Assembly (NCBI GenBank): GCA_039818345.1
Contig: JBCBUC010000008.1
Coordinates: 56,679 to 120,678, forward strand
Direction: 5' to 3'
Origin: Parvularcula sp039818345
GTDB lineage: Bacteria; Pseudomonadota; Alphaproteobacteria; Caulobacterales; Parvularculaceae
Length of the DNA: 64,000 bases
Shown in pieces: positions 40,294 to 48,133 of this stretch. The notes under the pieces were generated by a model. That model searched no databases and was not told where the DNA came from. It saw only the letters and a program-made list of their open reading frames with translations. The translations under genes were made by a program, and so were the position numbers. Position 1 is the first letter of the stretch, and each line of letters starts with the position of its first letter.

Positions 40294-41090
40294 CCTTTAA
40301 ACCCACGATACTCGCGCGCGATGTGATTTCCGTGCAAGGACCTGATGCCACCGCGCTTCTTGATACGGTGCTGGCTGCAACTGTCTCCGGCGCGAAGCCG
40401 GGCGAGATCCGATTTAATTGCCTGCTCACGCCGCAGGGCAAAGTCGTCGATACGATGTTTCTGCATCGGCTTAGTAACGGTTACGTCATCGACTGTTTTG
40501 CGGGTCGCGGACAGCATCTCGTCAAATCACTGAACTCGTTTCGCATGCGGGCGAAGGTCTCGTTCGAGAAAGTGCCCGGCGGGGTATTTGTCGGGCCGGC
40601 CGATGAAGCGCCCGAGAACGCCAGCGACGATCCGCGTTTGGAGGGGCTTGGTAAGCGTTGGTTTGAGCTTGGCCCTATGGTCAGTGGACCGAAAAGCCCA
40701 AGCTATTTCATGATGCTCCGTAAACTTGGTATTCCCGAATTTGGCCTTGATTATATGTCGGGCGATGTCTTTCCGACCGACGTGAATATCGATCTTTTGG
40801 GCGGGATCGATTATAAAAAGGGATGTTTTGTCGGCCAAGAGGTTGCATCACGGATGAAACGCAAGGGCGAAATCCGTAAGCGGACAATGCAGGTCTATCT
40901 TGATAAGGATCTTCCGCGCGGCACGTCTTTGCGGCAAAAGGCGGGTGTCGTCGGAACGATCTCGTCGATGATCGCTGGTGAAGGTCTCGCCATGATGCGG
41001 ATGGACCGGATGGATGGCGACGAGGCAATGGCTCTCATCGATGGCTATGATTTGCGCCTCAAGATCCGCAAACCAGCCTACGTGCAGTGA
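40290..41090 (+). CDS. ygfZ: YgfZ/GcvT-like folate-binding Fe-S protein
   Basis: A 266-residue GcvT-like protein with the hallmark KGCFVGQEVASRMKRKG, which carries the essential Cys of the K-G-C-[FY]-x-G-Q-E motif. YgfZ binds folate and helps maintain iron-sulfur enzymes. The ATG overlaps the preceding stop by 4 bases (ATGA), and the GTG of tag overlaps its own stop. Confidence 0.93.
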   Translation: MTFKPTILARDVISVQGPDATALLDTVLAATVSGAKPGEIRFNCLLTPQGKVVDTMFLHRLSNGYVIDCFAGRGQHLVKSLNSFRMRAKVSFEKVPGGVFVGPADEAPENASDDPRLEGLGKRWFELGPMVSGPKSPSYFMMLRKLGIPEFGLDYMSGDVFPTDVNIDLLGGIDYKKGCFVGQEVASRMKRKGEIRKRTMQVYLDKDLPRGTSLRQKAGVVGTISSMIAGEGLAMMRMDRMDGDEAMALIDGYDLRLKIRKPAYVQ

Positions 41091-41662
41091 AGCGCTGTCC
41101 CTGGCCCACCGAGGGCGATGCGATCTACGAAGCCTACCATGATGAGGAATGGGGCGTTCCTGAGTATGACGACCGCGCTCTTTTTGAAAAGCTCATCCTT
41201 GATGGTTTCCAGGCGGGTTTGAGCTGGCGCACAATCCTTCACAAACGGGATGCGTTCAGGGAGGCTTTTGACGGGTTCGAGCCTGCGATCATCGCGGAAT
41301 ATGGCGATGACAAGGTCGAAGAACTCTTAGGCAATGCCGGTATCGTCCGCTCACGATCAAAAATACAAGGAACCATCAAGAACGCCCACGCCTATCTAAG
41401 GGTGATAGAGCAAGAAAGCTTTTCCGATTGGCTTTGGTCCTATGTCGGCGGCAGGCCCCATGTGAACCATTTCCGCACGATGGATGAGGTCCCCGCCAAG
41501 ACAGAGATGAGCGAGCAACTCTCCAAGGACCTCAAAAAGCGCGGCTTTGTTTTTTGCGGCCCGGTGATCGTCTACGCCTTTTGCCAGGCGGTGGGCATGG
41601 TCAATGATCATCTAGTCAGCTGCCCACGCCACCAAGAGATCATCGCTGCTTACGGCGCTTAG
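41087..41662 (+). CDS. tag: DNA-3-methyladenine glycosylase I
   Basis: A 191-residue HhH-fold glycosylase. The zinc-snap ligands are present: Cys4 (MKRCPWP), His near position 17 (AYHDEEWGVP), and the C-terminal pair in NDHLVSCPRH. The active-site region is LILDGFQAGLSWRTIL, where the base-contacting acid of E. coli Tag (Glu38) is Asp, as in other alphaproteobacterial relatives. It removes alkylated adenine. GTG start overlaps the ygfZ stop. Confidence 0.93.
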   Translation: MKRCPWPTEGDAIYEAYHDEEWGVPEYDDRALFEKLILDGFQAGLSWRTILHKRDAFREAFDGFEPAIIAEYGDDKVEELLGNAGIVRSRSKIQGTIKNAHAYLRVIEQESFSDWLWSYVGGRPHVNHFRTMDEVPAKTEMSEQLSKDLKKRGFVFCGPVIVYAFCQAVGMVNDHLVSCPRHQEIIAAYGA

Positions 41663-41708
41663 CGCTCGCTCCTTGCCCTGCTAAAGCAGCGAAAAGAGGG
41701 AAAATCGC

Positions 41709-42272
41709 ATGCATATCAAAAAAGCAGTGGCTGCCGCGTTTCTGGCAGCGACCGGAATCGCTGCTGCGCAAGAGACCTGTACAGACGAGCAGATCGAGGC
41801 GAACAAAGAGATTGCGCGCGGGTTTTATCAAGACCTTTGGTTCACTGACAACACAGATCGGTATACAGAATATGTAGCAGACACGTACCAGGTCTGGGAC
41901 ATAGGTGACCGAAAGGGCGTCACCGAAAAGGCCATCGAGCAAAAAGTCATCGCCGACCGGTTCCATGGCGGTGCAACGATGACAGGGGAGATCCAATTCA
42001 TGGTGGCTGATTGCGAACGCGTGGCCACCCGCTGGACCGCCACCAGCAAACCGACGAGCCTGGTCGGCCACATCATGATTGGGGACACGACGCTACCGAT
42101 CATCAACGTCGTCAAGATCGAAGACGGGAAGATCGTCGAGTTTTGGAACCATCGCCATGACATTGATGCTAGCCTCGTGATCTTCAAAACCGCCCCAGCA
42201 TTCATCAAAGGCGTGCTCGTGGGTGCGATTCCCTTCGGCTTTCTCTACTGGCGAGCGCGCCGAAAGAGCTAA
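41709..42272 (+). CDS. SnoaL-like (NTF2-fold) exported protein with C-terminal anchor
   Basis: A 187-residue protein. Residues 1-20 form a cleavable signal (ending AAAQE). The body fits the SnoaL-like/NTF2 fold family: EIARGFYQDLW, DTYQVWDIG, FVEFWNHRHD (VEFWNHRHDIDA) near the end. A last hydrophobic segment (about 166-180, FIKGVLVGAIPFGFLYW) followed by RARRKS may anchor it in the membrane. Activity (cyclase, ketosteroid isomerase-like or binding) cannot be told. GAGGG lies 9 bases before the ATG. Confidence 0.7.
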   Translation: MHIKKAVAAAFLAATGIAAAQETCTDEQIEANKEIARGFYQDLWFTDNTDRYTEYVADTYQVWDIGDRKGVTEKAIEQKVIADRFHGGATMTGEIQFMVADCERVATRWTATSKPTSLVGHIMIGDTTLPIINVVKIEDGKIVEFWNHRHDIDASLVIFKTAPAFIKGVLVGAIPFGFLYWRARRKS

Positions 42273-42332
42273 GGTCCTTGAAACCCTGCTCAACGGGGCG
42301 CAAAACCGCCTCAACATCGAATAAGAGGCGCT

Positions 42333-43448
42333 ATGAAACCCGCGATCGCTCGGATCCTCTCCACCGGACTTTACACCCCGCCCAACAGCATCTCGAACAA
42401 AGAGCTGGTCGAGGCCTACAACACCTTTGTTGAGCGCTGGAACGAGAAAAACCCCGACAACATGTTCGAGCCCTCCTCGGCTGAGTTCATCGAAAAGGCG
42501 TCGGGCATCAAGTCGCGCTTTGTTATCGACAAGGAAGGCTCGCTCGATCCTGAACGTATGCGCCCGAGCATTCCGGCACGCGGCAATGATGAGCTGTCCG
42601 TGATGGCAGAGATTGGCGTTTTGGCAGCCCAACAAGCCTTAGAAGCAGCAAGCCTGACCGCCGGTGATATCGATGCTGTGATCTGTGCCGCCTCGAACAT
42701 GCAGCGCCAGTACCCCGCCATGGCCGTCGAGATTCAAGATGGCCTCGGGATCGATGGCTATGCCTTTGACATGAATGTCGCCTGCGCCAGCGCGTCCTTT
42801 GGCATTCAGACAGCGGTCGGTCTTTTGAGTACCGGTGCACGCCGTGTCCTGATGGTCAACCCGGAGATCTGCACCGGCCATATCAACTTCAAAGACCGCG
42901 ACGGGCATTTCATTTTCGGTGACGTGGCTACAGCCATGATCATCAGCCAGCCCGAAGGTGACGCACCAGACGGCGCATTCGATATCCTGTCGACGCGGCT
43001 TAAAACCCAGTTCTCGAACAATATTCGAAACAATTTCGGCTTCCTCAACCACACAGAGGACGGCACCATCGATACCGATGATCCCCGAACGGATAAACTC
43101 TTCAAACAGGCAGGACGCGCGGTCTTTAAAGAGGTGGTTCCCCTCGTGGCTGGCATGATCGATGAACACCTTGGGGATGAGGGGCTTGATAAGGCCGAGG
43201 TGCAACGTTTCTGGCTGCACCAAGCCAATCTGAACATGAACCTCCTGATCGCTAAAAAGCTTCTCGGTCGTGATCCCTCACGCGAAGAGGCCCCGGTGGT
43301 ACTTGATGAATACGCCAACACCTCGTCGGCCGGGTCGATCATCGCTTTTCATAAGTATAAAGATGACCTCCAAAATGGCGCCCTCGGCGTTATCTCTGGT
43401 TTTGGCGCCGGATACTCGGCGGGCTCCATCATTGTGAGAGCATGCTAG
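42333..43448 (+). CDS. Beta-ketoacyl-ACP synthase III family protein
   Basis: A 371-residue KAS III (FabH-like) thiolase-fold enzyme. The catalytic triad is visible: Cys in NVACASASFGI, His in WLHQANLNMN and Asn in EYANTSSAGSI. FabH normally joins acetyl-CoA and malonyl-ACP to start fatty-acid synthesis. The extended segment VERWNEKNPDNMFEPSSAEF near residue 35-55 and the length above the typical 320-330 suggest a specialised KAS III-like enzyme, possibly for a longer or unusual acyl group. Not adjacent to other fab genes. Confidence 0.9.
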   Translation: MKPAIARILSTGLYTPPNSISNKELVEAYNTFVERWNEKNPDNMFEPSSAEFIEKASGIKSRFVIDKEGSLDPERMRPSIPARGNDELSVMAEIGVLAAQQALEAASLTAGDIDAVICAASNMQRQYPAMAVEIQDGLGIDGYAFDMNVACASASFGIQTAVGLLSTGARRVLMVNPEICTGHINFKDRDGHFIFGDVATAMIISQPEGDAPDGAFDILSTRLKTQFSNNIRNNFGFLNHTEDGTIDTDDPRTDKLFKQAGRAVFKEVVPLVAGMIDEHLGDEGLDKAEVQRFWLHQANLNMNLLIAKKLLGRDPSREEAPVVLDEYANTSSAGSIIAFHKYKDDLQNGALGVISGFGAGYSAGSIIVRAC

Positions 43449-43519
43449 CCGTCGCGTGAGGCGTACATTTTGTTCGCCGAGACGCCCGTTTGGTCGTCCA
43501 TAAGGCTGGTTTGAACTGC

Positions 43520-43594
43520 CTGGTTTTCTTTAAGAAACAGCGCCTCGGTGCTAGGTGTGTGCATGGTGGTGGGCACCATCACCATGAAAACCAG
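43520..43594 (+). repeat. Nested inverted repeats upstream of the PhyH-family gene
   Basis: CTGGTTTTC (43520-43528) and GAAAACCAG (43586-43594) are perfect 9-base arms. Between them, next to the right arm, ATGGTG (43563-43568) and CACCAT (43580-43585) form a second stem, so the two stems stack. The block lies 47 bases upstream of the chosen PhyH start and could be a leader structure or an operator. Nothing else is obvious in the interval 43449-43640. Confidence 0.4.
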
Positions 43595-43640
43595 ACCGGC
43601 TGATCACAACAAACAAGCCGGCGGAAGAGGGAGAAAAACG

Positions 43641-44507
43641 ATGCCGGCGCTCAAACACTTCTCACCGACCGATCCGATCAAGGATATGCTCGAGGCACTT
43701 GAGCAAGATGCTGGGCTGATTATCGACGGAGTTCTTTCGCCAACGCAGCTTGAGGCGATCAAAGGTGATATCGATCCCTATGTGAACCAAGGCCGTCAAG
43801 GTGCTGACGAATTTGCCGGGTTTAAGACGACGCGCATCGGCGCCCTGATGGCCCGCTCCCCAGCATGCCGAGACCTTGCCCTTGATCCTCTGGTCAACGA
43901 GATTTGCAGCCGATTCCTGCATCCCTTCTGCGATGGGTATCAGATGCATTTCACCCAAGCCGTCAGCATCGGCCCGGGCGAAGGTGGACAGGATCTCCAC
44001 CGTGACCGGAGCGTATGGGGCAAATATGTCCCGCGCTCGATCGAGACGCAGCTCAGCACGATTTGGGCGATCACGGACTTTACCGAAGAGAACGGCGCCA
44101 CCAGGATCGTGCCGGGCTCACACACTTGGGAAAAGGGTCGCCAGCCACAGCCGGAAGAAGTGGTCGCGGCCGAGATGAAAGCCGGTTCGGTCCTCGTCTA
44201 CACCGGCACTGTGGTCCATGGCGGCGGGGCGAACCAAACAGAAGACCCTCGCCTCGGTGTCCTTCTTCACTACACCCTCAACTGGCTCCGGCAGGAAGAG
44301 AACCAGTACCTTTCTTGCCCGCCAGCACTCGCCAAAGAACTCTCACCAGAGCTCCGTGCTCTGATGGGTTATACAAAAGGCGGCTATGTGCTCGGCTTCT
44401 ATTCAGAGCCGACCCCGCCTGGAGAAGGCTTAGAGATCGCGCCGCCGGAGAAGATCTTCGGCGACAACGCTGGCGAACACGCGTTTCTCACGACAGAGGA
44501 CGCATAG
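43641..44507 (+). CDS. Phytanoyl-CoA dioxygenase (PhyH) family protein
   Basis: A 288-residue Fe(II)/2-oxoglutarate dioxygenase. The facial triad is HRD in GQDLHRDRSVWGKY and the distal His of VVHGGGANQTEDPRLG. These enzymes hydroxylate small molecules such as ectoine or fatty acyl-CoA; the substrate is not clear. ATG at 43641 follows AGAGGGA by 8 bases; the frame is open to 43548, but no better ribosome site is seen there. It is convergent with the sulfotransferase gene. Confidence 0.87.
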   Translation: MPALKHFSPTDPIKDMLEALEQDAGLIIDGVLSPTQLEAIKGDIDPYVNQGRQGADEFAGFKTTRIGALMARSPACRDLALDPLVNEICSRFLHPFCDGYQMHFTQAVSIGPGEGGQDLHRDRSVWGKYVPRSIETQLSTIWAITDFTEENGATRIVPGSHTWEKGRQPQPEEVVAAEMKAGSVLVYTGTVVHGGGANQTEDPRLGVLLHYTLNWLRQEENQYLSCPPALAKELSPELRALMGYTKGGYVLGFYSEPTPPGEGLEIAPPEKIFGDNAGEHAFLTTEDA

Positions 44508-44509
44508 TC

Positions 44510-45283
44510 TTAAGCGTCAAATGCAAAGCCCAGTCGCTCCGTAACAGCGCGCAGCTCCGCAAGATTGGTGACAACAGCTGATAGATCATCGCCTGTGTTT
44601 CTCGCGATGACGCCGTCGCCTAAGTAATCAATCTCTGTACCGATAAAATCACTAACCTGCGCCAAACAGTGCGCAGGGTCCTCCAGCAGATCTTCATAAA
44701 CAAGCTCCAAGCGTTGATCGAAAGCGGAAGCCAGCAGCATCAGATTGCTACGTTCCTTATAATCGCTGAGCAAAAACCGGGTGAATTCCTCGCTGTTAAT
44801 CGTAGACGGCCCGAGTGGTTCCATATCCACACGGAGGTTTTGTGCAGCTTGGCGCCCGGCCTCTAACTCTCTATCCGACAGCTCCCGGCGCCGGATTTGC
44901 GAAATCACGGTACGGACGAGACTACGCCGCTGGATGACGATAGGTTTGATCCCAAGATCTCGGACCTGCTGCACAAATCCGATTTTATCGATAATCTGAT
45001 AAGGCGCGACCTTTGATCCGACAACGGTTATCCTTTTGGGGCGCCCTTGGTTGTAAACGTCGTCGATTTTGGCGTGCTGCTGACCCGGCGAGCCGACCCT
45101 CGCCAAGATCTCATGCACCATCCACACATAATCATTCTCGTCCAACATCGACCGGAGCCAGCTGCTGCCCGAACGGGGGTGAAACAAGAGAACGAGCTTT
45201 TGCAGGTTTTTGGACGTGGCGTTCTTCACAGAACCCGTCCGCCCCCGAGATTTGAAGATGTCCAAAACGGTGACCGTCCCCAA
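44510..45283 (-). CDS. Sulfotransferase-like protein
   Basis: Up to 257 residues. The PAPS loop is VLLFHPRSGSSWLRSML, and a later segment KPIVIQRRSLVRTVISQIRR fits the 3'-phosphate motif. This arrangement is seen in sulfotransferases that act on cell-surface glycans, but the protein is unlike the one at 29073. The start is uncertain: TTG at 45283 or GTG at 45229, the latter placing the PAPS loop within the first 30 residues, as is usual. It ends 2 bases past the PhyH gene, convergent. Confidence 0.72.
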   Translation of the reverse strand: MGTVTVLDIFKSRGRTGSVKNATSKNLQKLVLLFHPRSGSSWLRSMLDENDYVWMVHEILARVGSPGQQHAKIDDVYNQGRPKRITVVGSKVAPYQIIDKIGFVQQVRDLGIKPIVIQRRSLVRTVISQIRRRELSDRELEAGRQAAQNLRVDMEPLGPSTINSEEFTRFLLSDYKERSNLMLLASAFDQRLELVYEDLLEDPAHCLAQVSDFIGTEIDYLGDGVIARNTGDDLSAVVTNLAELRAVTERLGFAFDA

Positions 45284-45365
45284 AAGCGCCGAGGCTGTTT
45301 CTTGCCACGGAGAATTCGCCCGATCAAGTTTGGTCGGAGCTAGCGTCCCGCTGCCACCCTGCTAA

Positions 45366-45959
45366 ATGCGGGCGATGAACACCACCCCTCCCCGCGCCTG
45401 GCAACGGATGCTCTCAGGACGCCGCCTTGATATCTTGGACCCCTCCCCCCTCGATGTAGAGGTCGAGGATATTGCACATGGCCTCGCGCGCGTGGCGCGG
45501 TGGAATGGTCAGACCACGGGGCACCTACCTTTCAATGTCGCACAACACTCCGTCATCGTGGCAGACCTCTGTATCGAGATGAAGCCTGACTGGAAAAGAC
45601 AATGGCGCCTCGCCGCCCTCCTTCATGACGCACCGGAATATGTCATCGGCGATATGATTTCCCCCTTCAAGGCCGTGCTCGGAGGAAACTACAAAAAGGT
45701 CGAAGCGGGCCTTCAACGCGCTATTCACATACGCTTTGGCCTCCCGCCAGAGCTTCCAGAACAGGTCGAAAAAACGATCAAGAAGGCCGACCGCGCCTGT
45801 GCGTACTTCGAAGCCACCCAAATTGCTGGGTTCTCCGTGGACGAAGCGAAAAAACTCTTCCCGCTGCCTAAAGCGATTGATCCCTTCTCGATTGAGATCC
45901 TCTCCACGGAGGATAGCCAAGCCCTTTATCTTAGTCGTTTCGAAGAGCTTCGCGGTTAG
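45366..45959 (+). CDS. HD-domain nucleotidase-like hydrolase (YfbR type)
   Basis: A 197-residue metal-dependent HD protein. The HD signature is LAALLHDAPEYVIGD, with upstream His in HLPFNVAQHSVIVADL, as in YfbR 5'-deoxynucleotidases. It probably hydrolyses nucleoside monophosphates in the cytoplasm. ATG at 45366 or 45375. It precedes nrtR by 40 bases, so it may belong to the same transcription unit, which would tie it to NAD(P)/nucleotide balance. Confidence 0.82.
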   Translation: MRAMNTTPPRAWQRMLSGRRLDILDPSPLDVEVEDIAHGLARVARWNGQTTGHLPFNVAQHSVIVADLCIEMKPDWKRQWRLAALLHDAPEYVIGDMISPFKAVLGGNYKKVEAGLQRAIHIRFGLPPELPEQVEKTIKKADRACAYFEATQIAGFSVDEAKKLFPLPKAIDPFSIEILSTEDSQALYLSRFEELRG

Positions 45960-45998
45960 GGCTTGCGATGACACTGGGCAGCATCCATTCGGAGAGAC

Positions 45999-46937
45999 AT
46001 GGAGAGACGGCTCGTCATTGGGCTCAATGTGGTCCTCGCCGCGGTTAGGGACGGCGAGCCCGTCGTGCTGTGCGTCAAACGGCCAGGCGGCTGGGGCCTG
46101 CCCTTTGGCCGCTTTGACCCGGAGGATCACCGGACCTTTGAACTTGCGCTGAGGGACTTCGTCGAACGTCAGACCGCGCTTCCGCTTGAATATGTGGAAC
46201 AACTCTACACGTTCGGTGACCGTGGCCGCGAGGCACCCCGCGCGAGTCTGGTCTCAGGCGATGAAGCGGACCGGATCGTCTCAGTGGGTTACCTCGCTCT
46301 CTCATCCGACGCCCTGACCCCAAGCCTCGAAAGCGCCGCGTGGCGCCGTTGGTCGACGTTTTTCCCTTGGGAGGACCACCGCGAGGGTAAAATCAGAAGC
46401 TGCGCCGATATCACCGGTCAACTGCGGAGTTGGGCGGCAGGCGATGAGACACTGAACACCCGTATCGCCATGGCCTTTGGTGATTGCGACGCGGGCTGGG
46501 AGGAGGAACGCGCCCTCGACCGTTATGAGCTGATGTACGAGGCCAGGCTGGTGGCCGAAGCGCATCGCGACCGCGACGGCGTCGAAGGCCCTCTTCTTCA
46601 TGGAGAAGCGATGATCTCCGATCACCGGCGGATCCTTGCCACCGCCATCGGTCGGTTGCGCGGCAAGCTTCGCTACCGCCCTGTGATCTTCAAATTGATG
46701 GGCGATGAATTCACCCTCCGCGCGCTGCAAGAGAGTGTCGAAGCAATCCTAGGCTTCGACATCCACAAGCAGAATTTCCGCCGCGGTGTGGAAACAGCGC
46801 ACCTTGTTGAAAAGACCGACACCACTGTTCAAGCGACTGGTGGGCGCCCCGCAGCCCTTTACCGTGCAACAGCCCTGTCGGAGGCACCCACCGCTGCAGG
46901 CCTGGCGCTGCCTCGTTTTCGCGGGTCCGCAACCTAG
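45999..46937 (+). CDS. nrtR: NrtR-type transcriptional regulator (degenerate Nudix plus winged helix)
   Basis: A 312-residue protein. The N-terminal Nudix-like fold (about 1-160) has FGRFDPEDHRTFELALRDFVERQ where a hydrolase would have GGxxxxGExxxxAAxREx-xEE; the key second Glu is Arg, so catalysis is unlikely. The C-terminal part (about 215-295, KLRYRPVIFKLMGDEFTLRAL and FRRGVETAHLVEKTDTTVQATGGRPAALYR, quoted as GGRPAALYR) is the NrtR winged helix. NrtR proteins bind ADP-ribose and repress NAD synthesis genes. The gene is directly upstream of nadABC. GGAG lies 6 bases before the ATG. Confidence 0.9.
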   Translation: MERRLVIGLNVVLAAVRDGEPVVLCVKRPGGWGLPFGRFDPEDHRTFELALRDFVERQTALPLEYVEQLYTFGDRGREAPRASLVSGDEADRIVSVGYLALSSDALTPSLESAAWRRWSTFFPWEDHREGKIRSCADITGQLRSWAAGDETLNTRIAMAFGDCDAGWEEERALDRYELMYEARLVAEAHRDRDGVEGPLLHGEAMISDHRRILATAIGRLRGKLRYRPVIFKLMGDEFTLRALQESVEAILGFDIHKQNFRRGVETAHLVEKTDTTVQATGGRPAALYRATALSEAPTAAGLALPRFRGSAT

Positions 46938-46976
46938 GCGCGTTTCGCCGCATCCCCCTTAAAGCTGAGAAAAACT

Positions 46977-46991
46977 CTTGCCGAGCATAAG
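46977..46991. promoter_or_regulatory. Imperfect inverted repeat upstream of nadA, possible NrtR site
   Basis: CTTGC-CGA-GCATAAG lies 46-60 bases before the nadA start. Arms pair except for one extra base. Position fits a repressor site between nrtR and nadA, but I do not know the alphaproteobacterial NrtR motif well enough to match it. Confidence 0.25.
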
Positions 46992-47036
46992 TCGCGCGCG
47001 CATATCCTCCTCCTGAGCAAAAGTCGGAGCAGGACA

Positions 47037-48128
47037 ATGGCTGCCTTCGGGAACGAATTTGCTGAAACGTCTCAAGCGGATATCCGCGAACGGACCGAGC
47101 ATCTCTACGCGCGTGTTGCGGCACGCATCCCCCGCTTTGAGTGGGAAAAAATGGCGCCGCTGGTGGCCCGCATCAACGACCTGAAGGCGGAGAAGAACGC
47201 CGTCGTTCTGGCGCATAATTATATGACGCCGGAGATCTTTGCCTGTGTGGGCGATATCCGCGGCGACAGTCTTCAGCTCGCCAAAGAAGCAGCTGAGACC
47301 GATGCAGACGTCATCGTCCAGGCCGGCGTTCATTTCATGGCAGAGACATCGAAGATCCTCGCCCCCGAGAAAACGGTTCTGATCCCGTCGATGGAGGCGG
47401 GCTGTTCCCTCGCCTCATCGATCACTGGTGCGGATGTTCGGCTTTTGAAAGAACGTTACCCAGGCGTGCCTGTCGTTACCTATGTGAACACAACCGGGGA
47501 TGTGAAAGCCGAGACCGATATCTGCTGCACATCGTCAAATGCTGTGCAAGTCGTTGAGCATATCTGCGCAGAGTTTGGGACCAATCAAGTTATTCTGATT
47601 CCGGATCAATACCTTGCCAAGAACGTGGCCCGCATGACCAACAAGAAGGTCATCACCTGGGCTGGGTCGTGCGAAGTGCACGAACGGTTCACTGCCGAGG
47701 ATATTCGCGAAATGCGCGCCGGTAACCCAGGTGTTGTGGTCCTTGCCCACCCTGAATGCCCACCGGGTGTGCTGTCCGAAGCCGATTATGCTGGCTCGAC
47801 TGCCGCCATGTCAGGCTATGTGAAAAAGAACCAGCCGCGCCAGGTGGTCCTTATCACTGAATGTTCGATGTCGGACAATGTGGCGCTTGAAAACCCAGGC
47901 GTCGACTTTGTGCGCCCATGCAACCTCTGCCCGCATATGAAGCAGATCACGCTTGAGGGTATTCTCCACGCGCTGGAAACCATGACCCACGAAGTCACGG
48001 TCGATCCGGTCATCGCCGCCCGCGCACGCGAAGCGGTGGAGCGTATGGTGGCACTACCGAGCCCTTCGACGCCAGCAGCCTTTGACAAGGGCCATGGCGG
48101 CGACGTGGTCTCCGTCGAACACCGGTAA
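47037..48128 (+). CDS. nadA: Quinolinate synthase
   Basis: A 363-residue iron-sulfur enzyme that condenses iminoaspartate and dihydroxyacetone phosphate. The fold repeats are clear (VVLAHNYMTPEIFA, AGVHFMAETSKIL, SMEAGCSLA, WAGSCEVHERF) and the three [4Fe-4S] Cys are in AGCSLA, AGSCEVH-type and CNLCPHMK segments. The latter motif CNLCPHMKQITL is typical of the alphaproteobacterial type. GGAGC lies 7 bases before the ATG. First of three genes for NAD de novo synthesis. Confidence 0.96.
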   Translation: MAAFGNEFAETSQADIRERTEHLYARVAARIPRFEWEKMAPLVARINDLKAEKNAVVLAHNYMTPEIFACVGDIRGDSLQLAKEAAETDADVIVQAGVHFMAETSKILAPEKTVLIPSMEAGCSLASSITGADVRLLKERYPGVPVVTYVNTTGDVKAETDICCTSSNAVQVVEHICAEFGTNQVILIPDQYLAKNVARMTNKKVITWAGSCEVHERFTAEDIREMRAGNPGVVVLAHPECPPGVLSEADYAGSTAAMSGYVKKNQPRQVVLITECSMSDNVALENPGVDFVRPCNLCPHMKQITLEGILHALETMTHEVTVDPVIAARAREAVERMVALPSPSTPAAFDKGHGGDVVSVEHR

Positions 48129-48133
48129 TTCGC

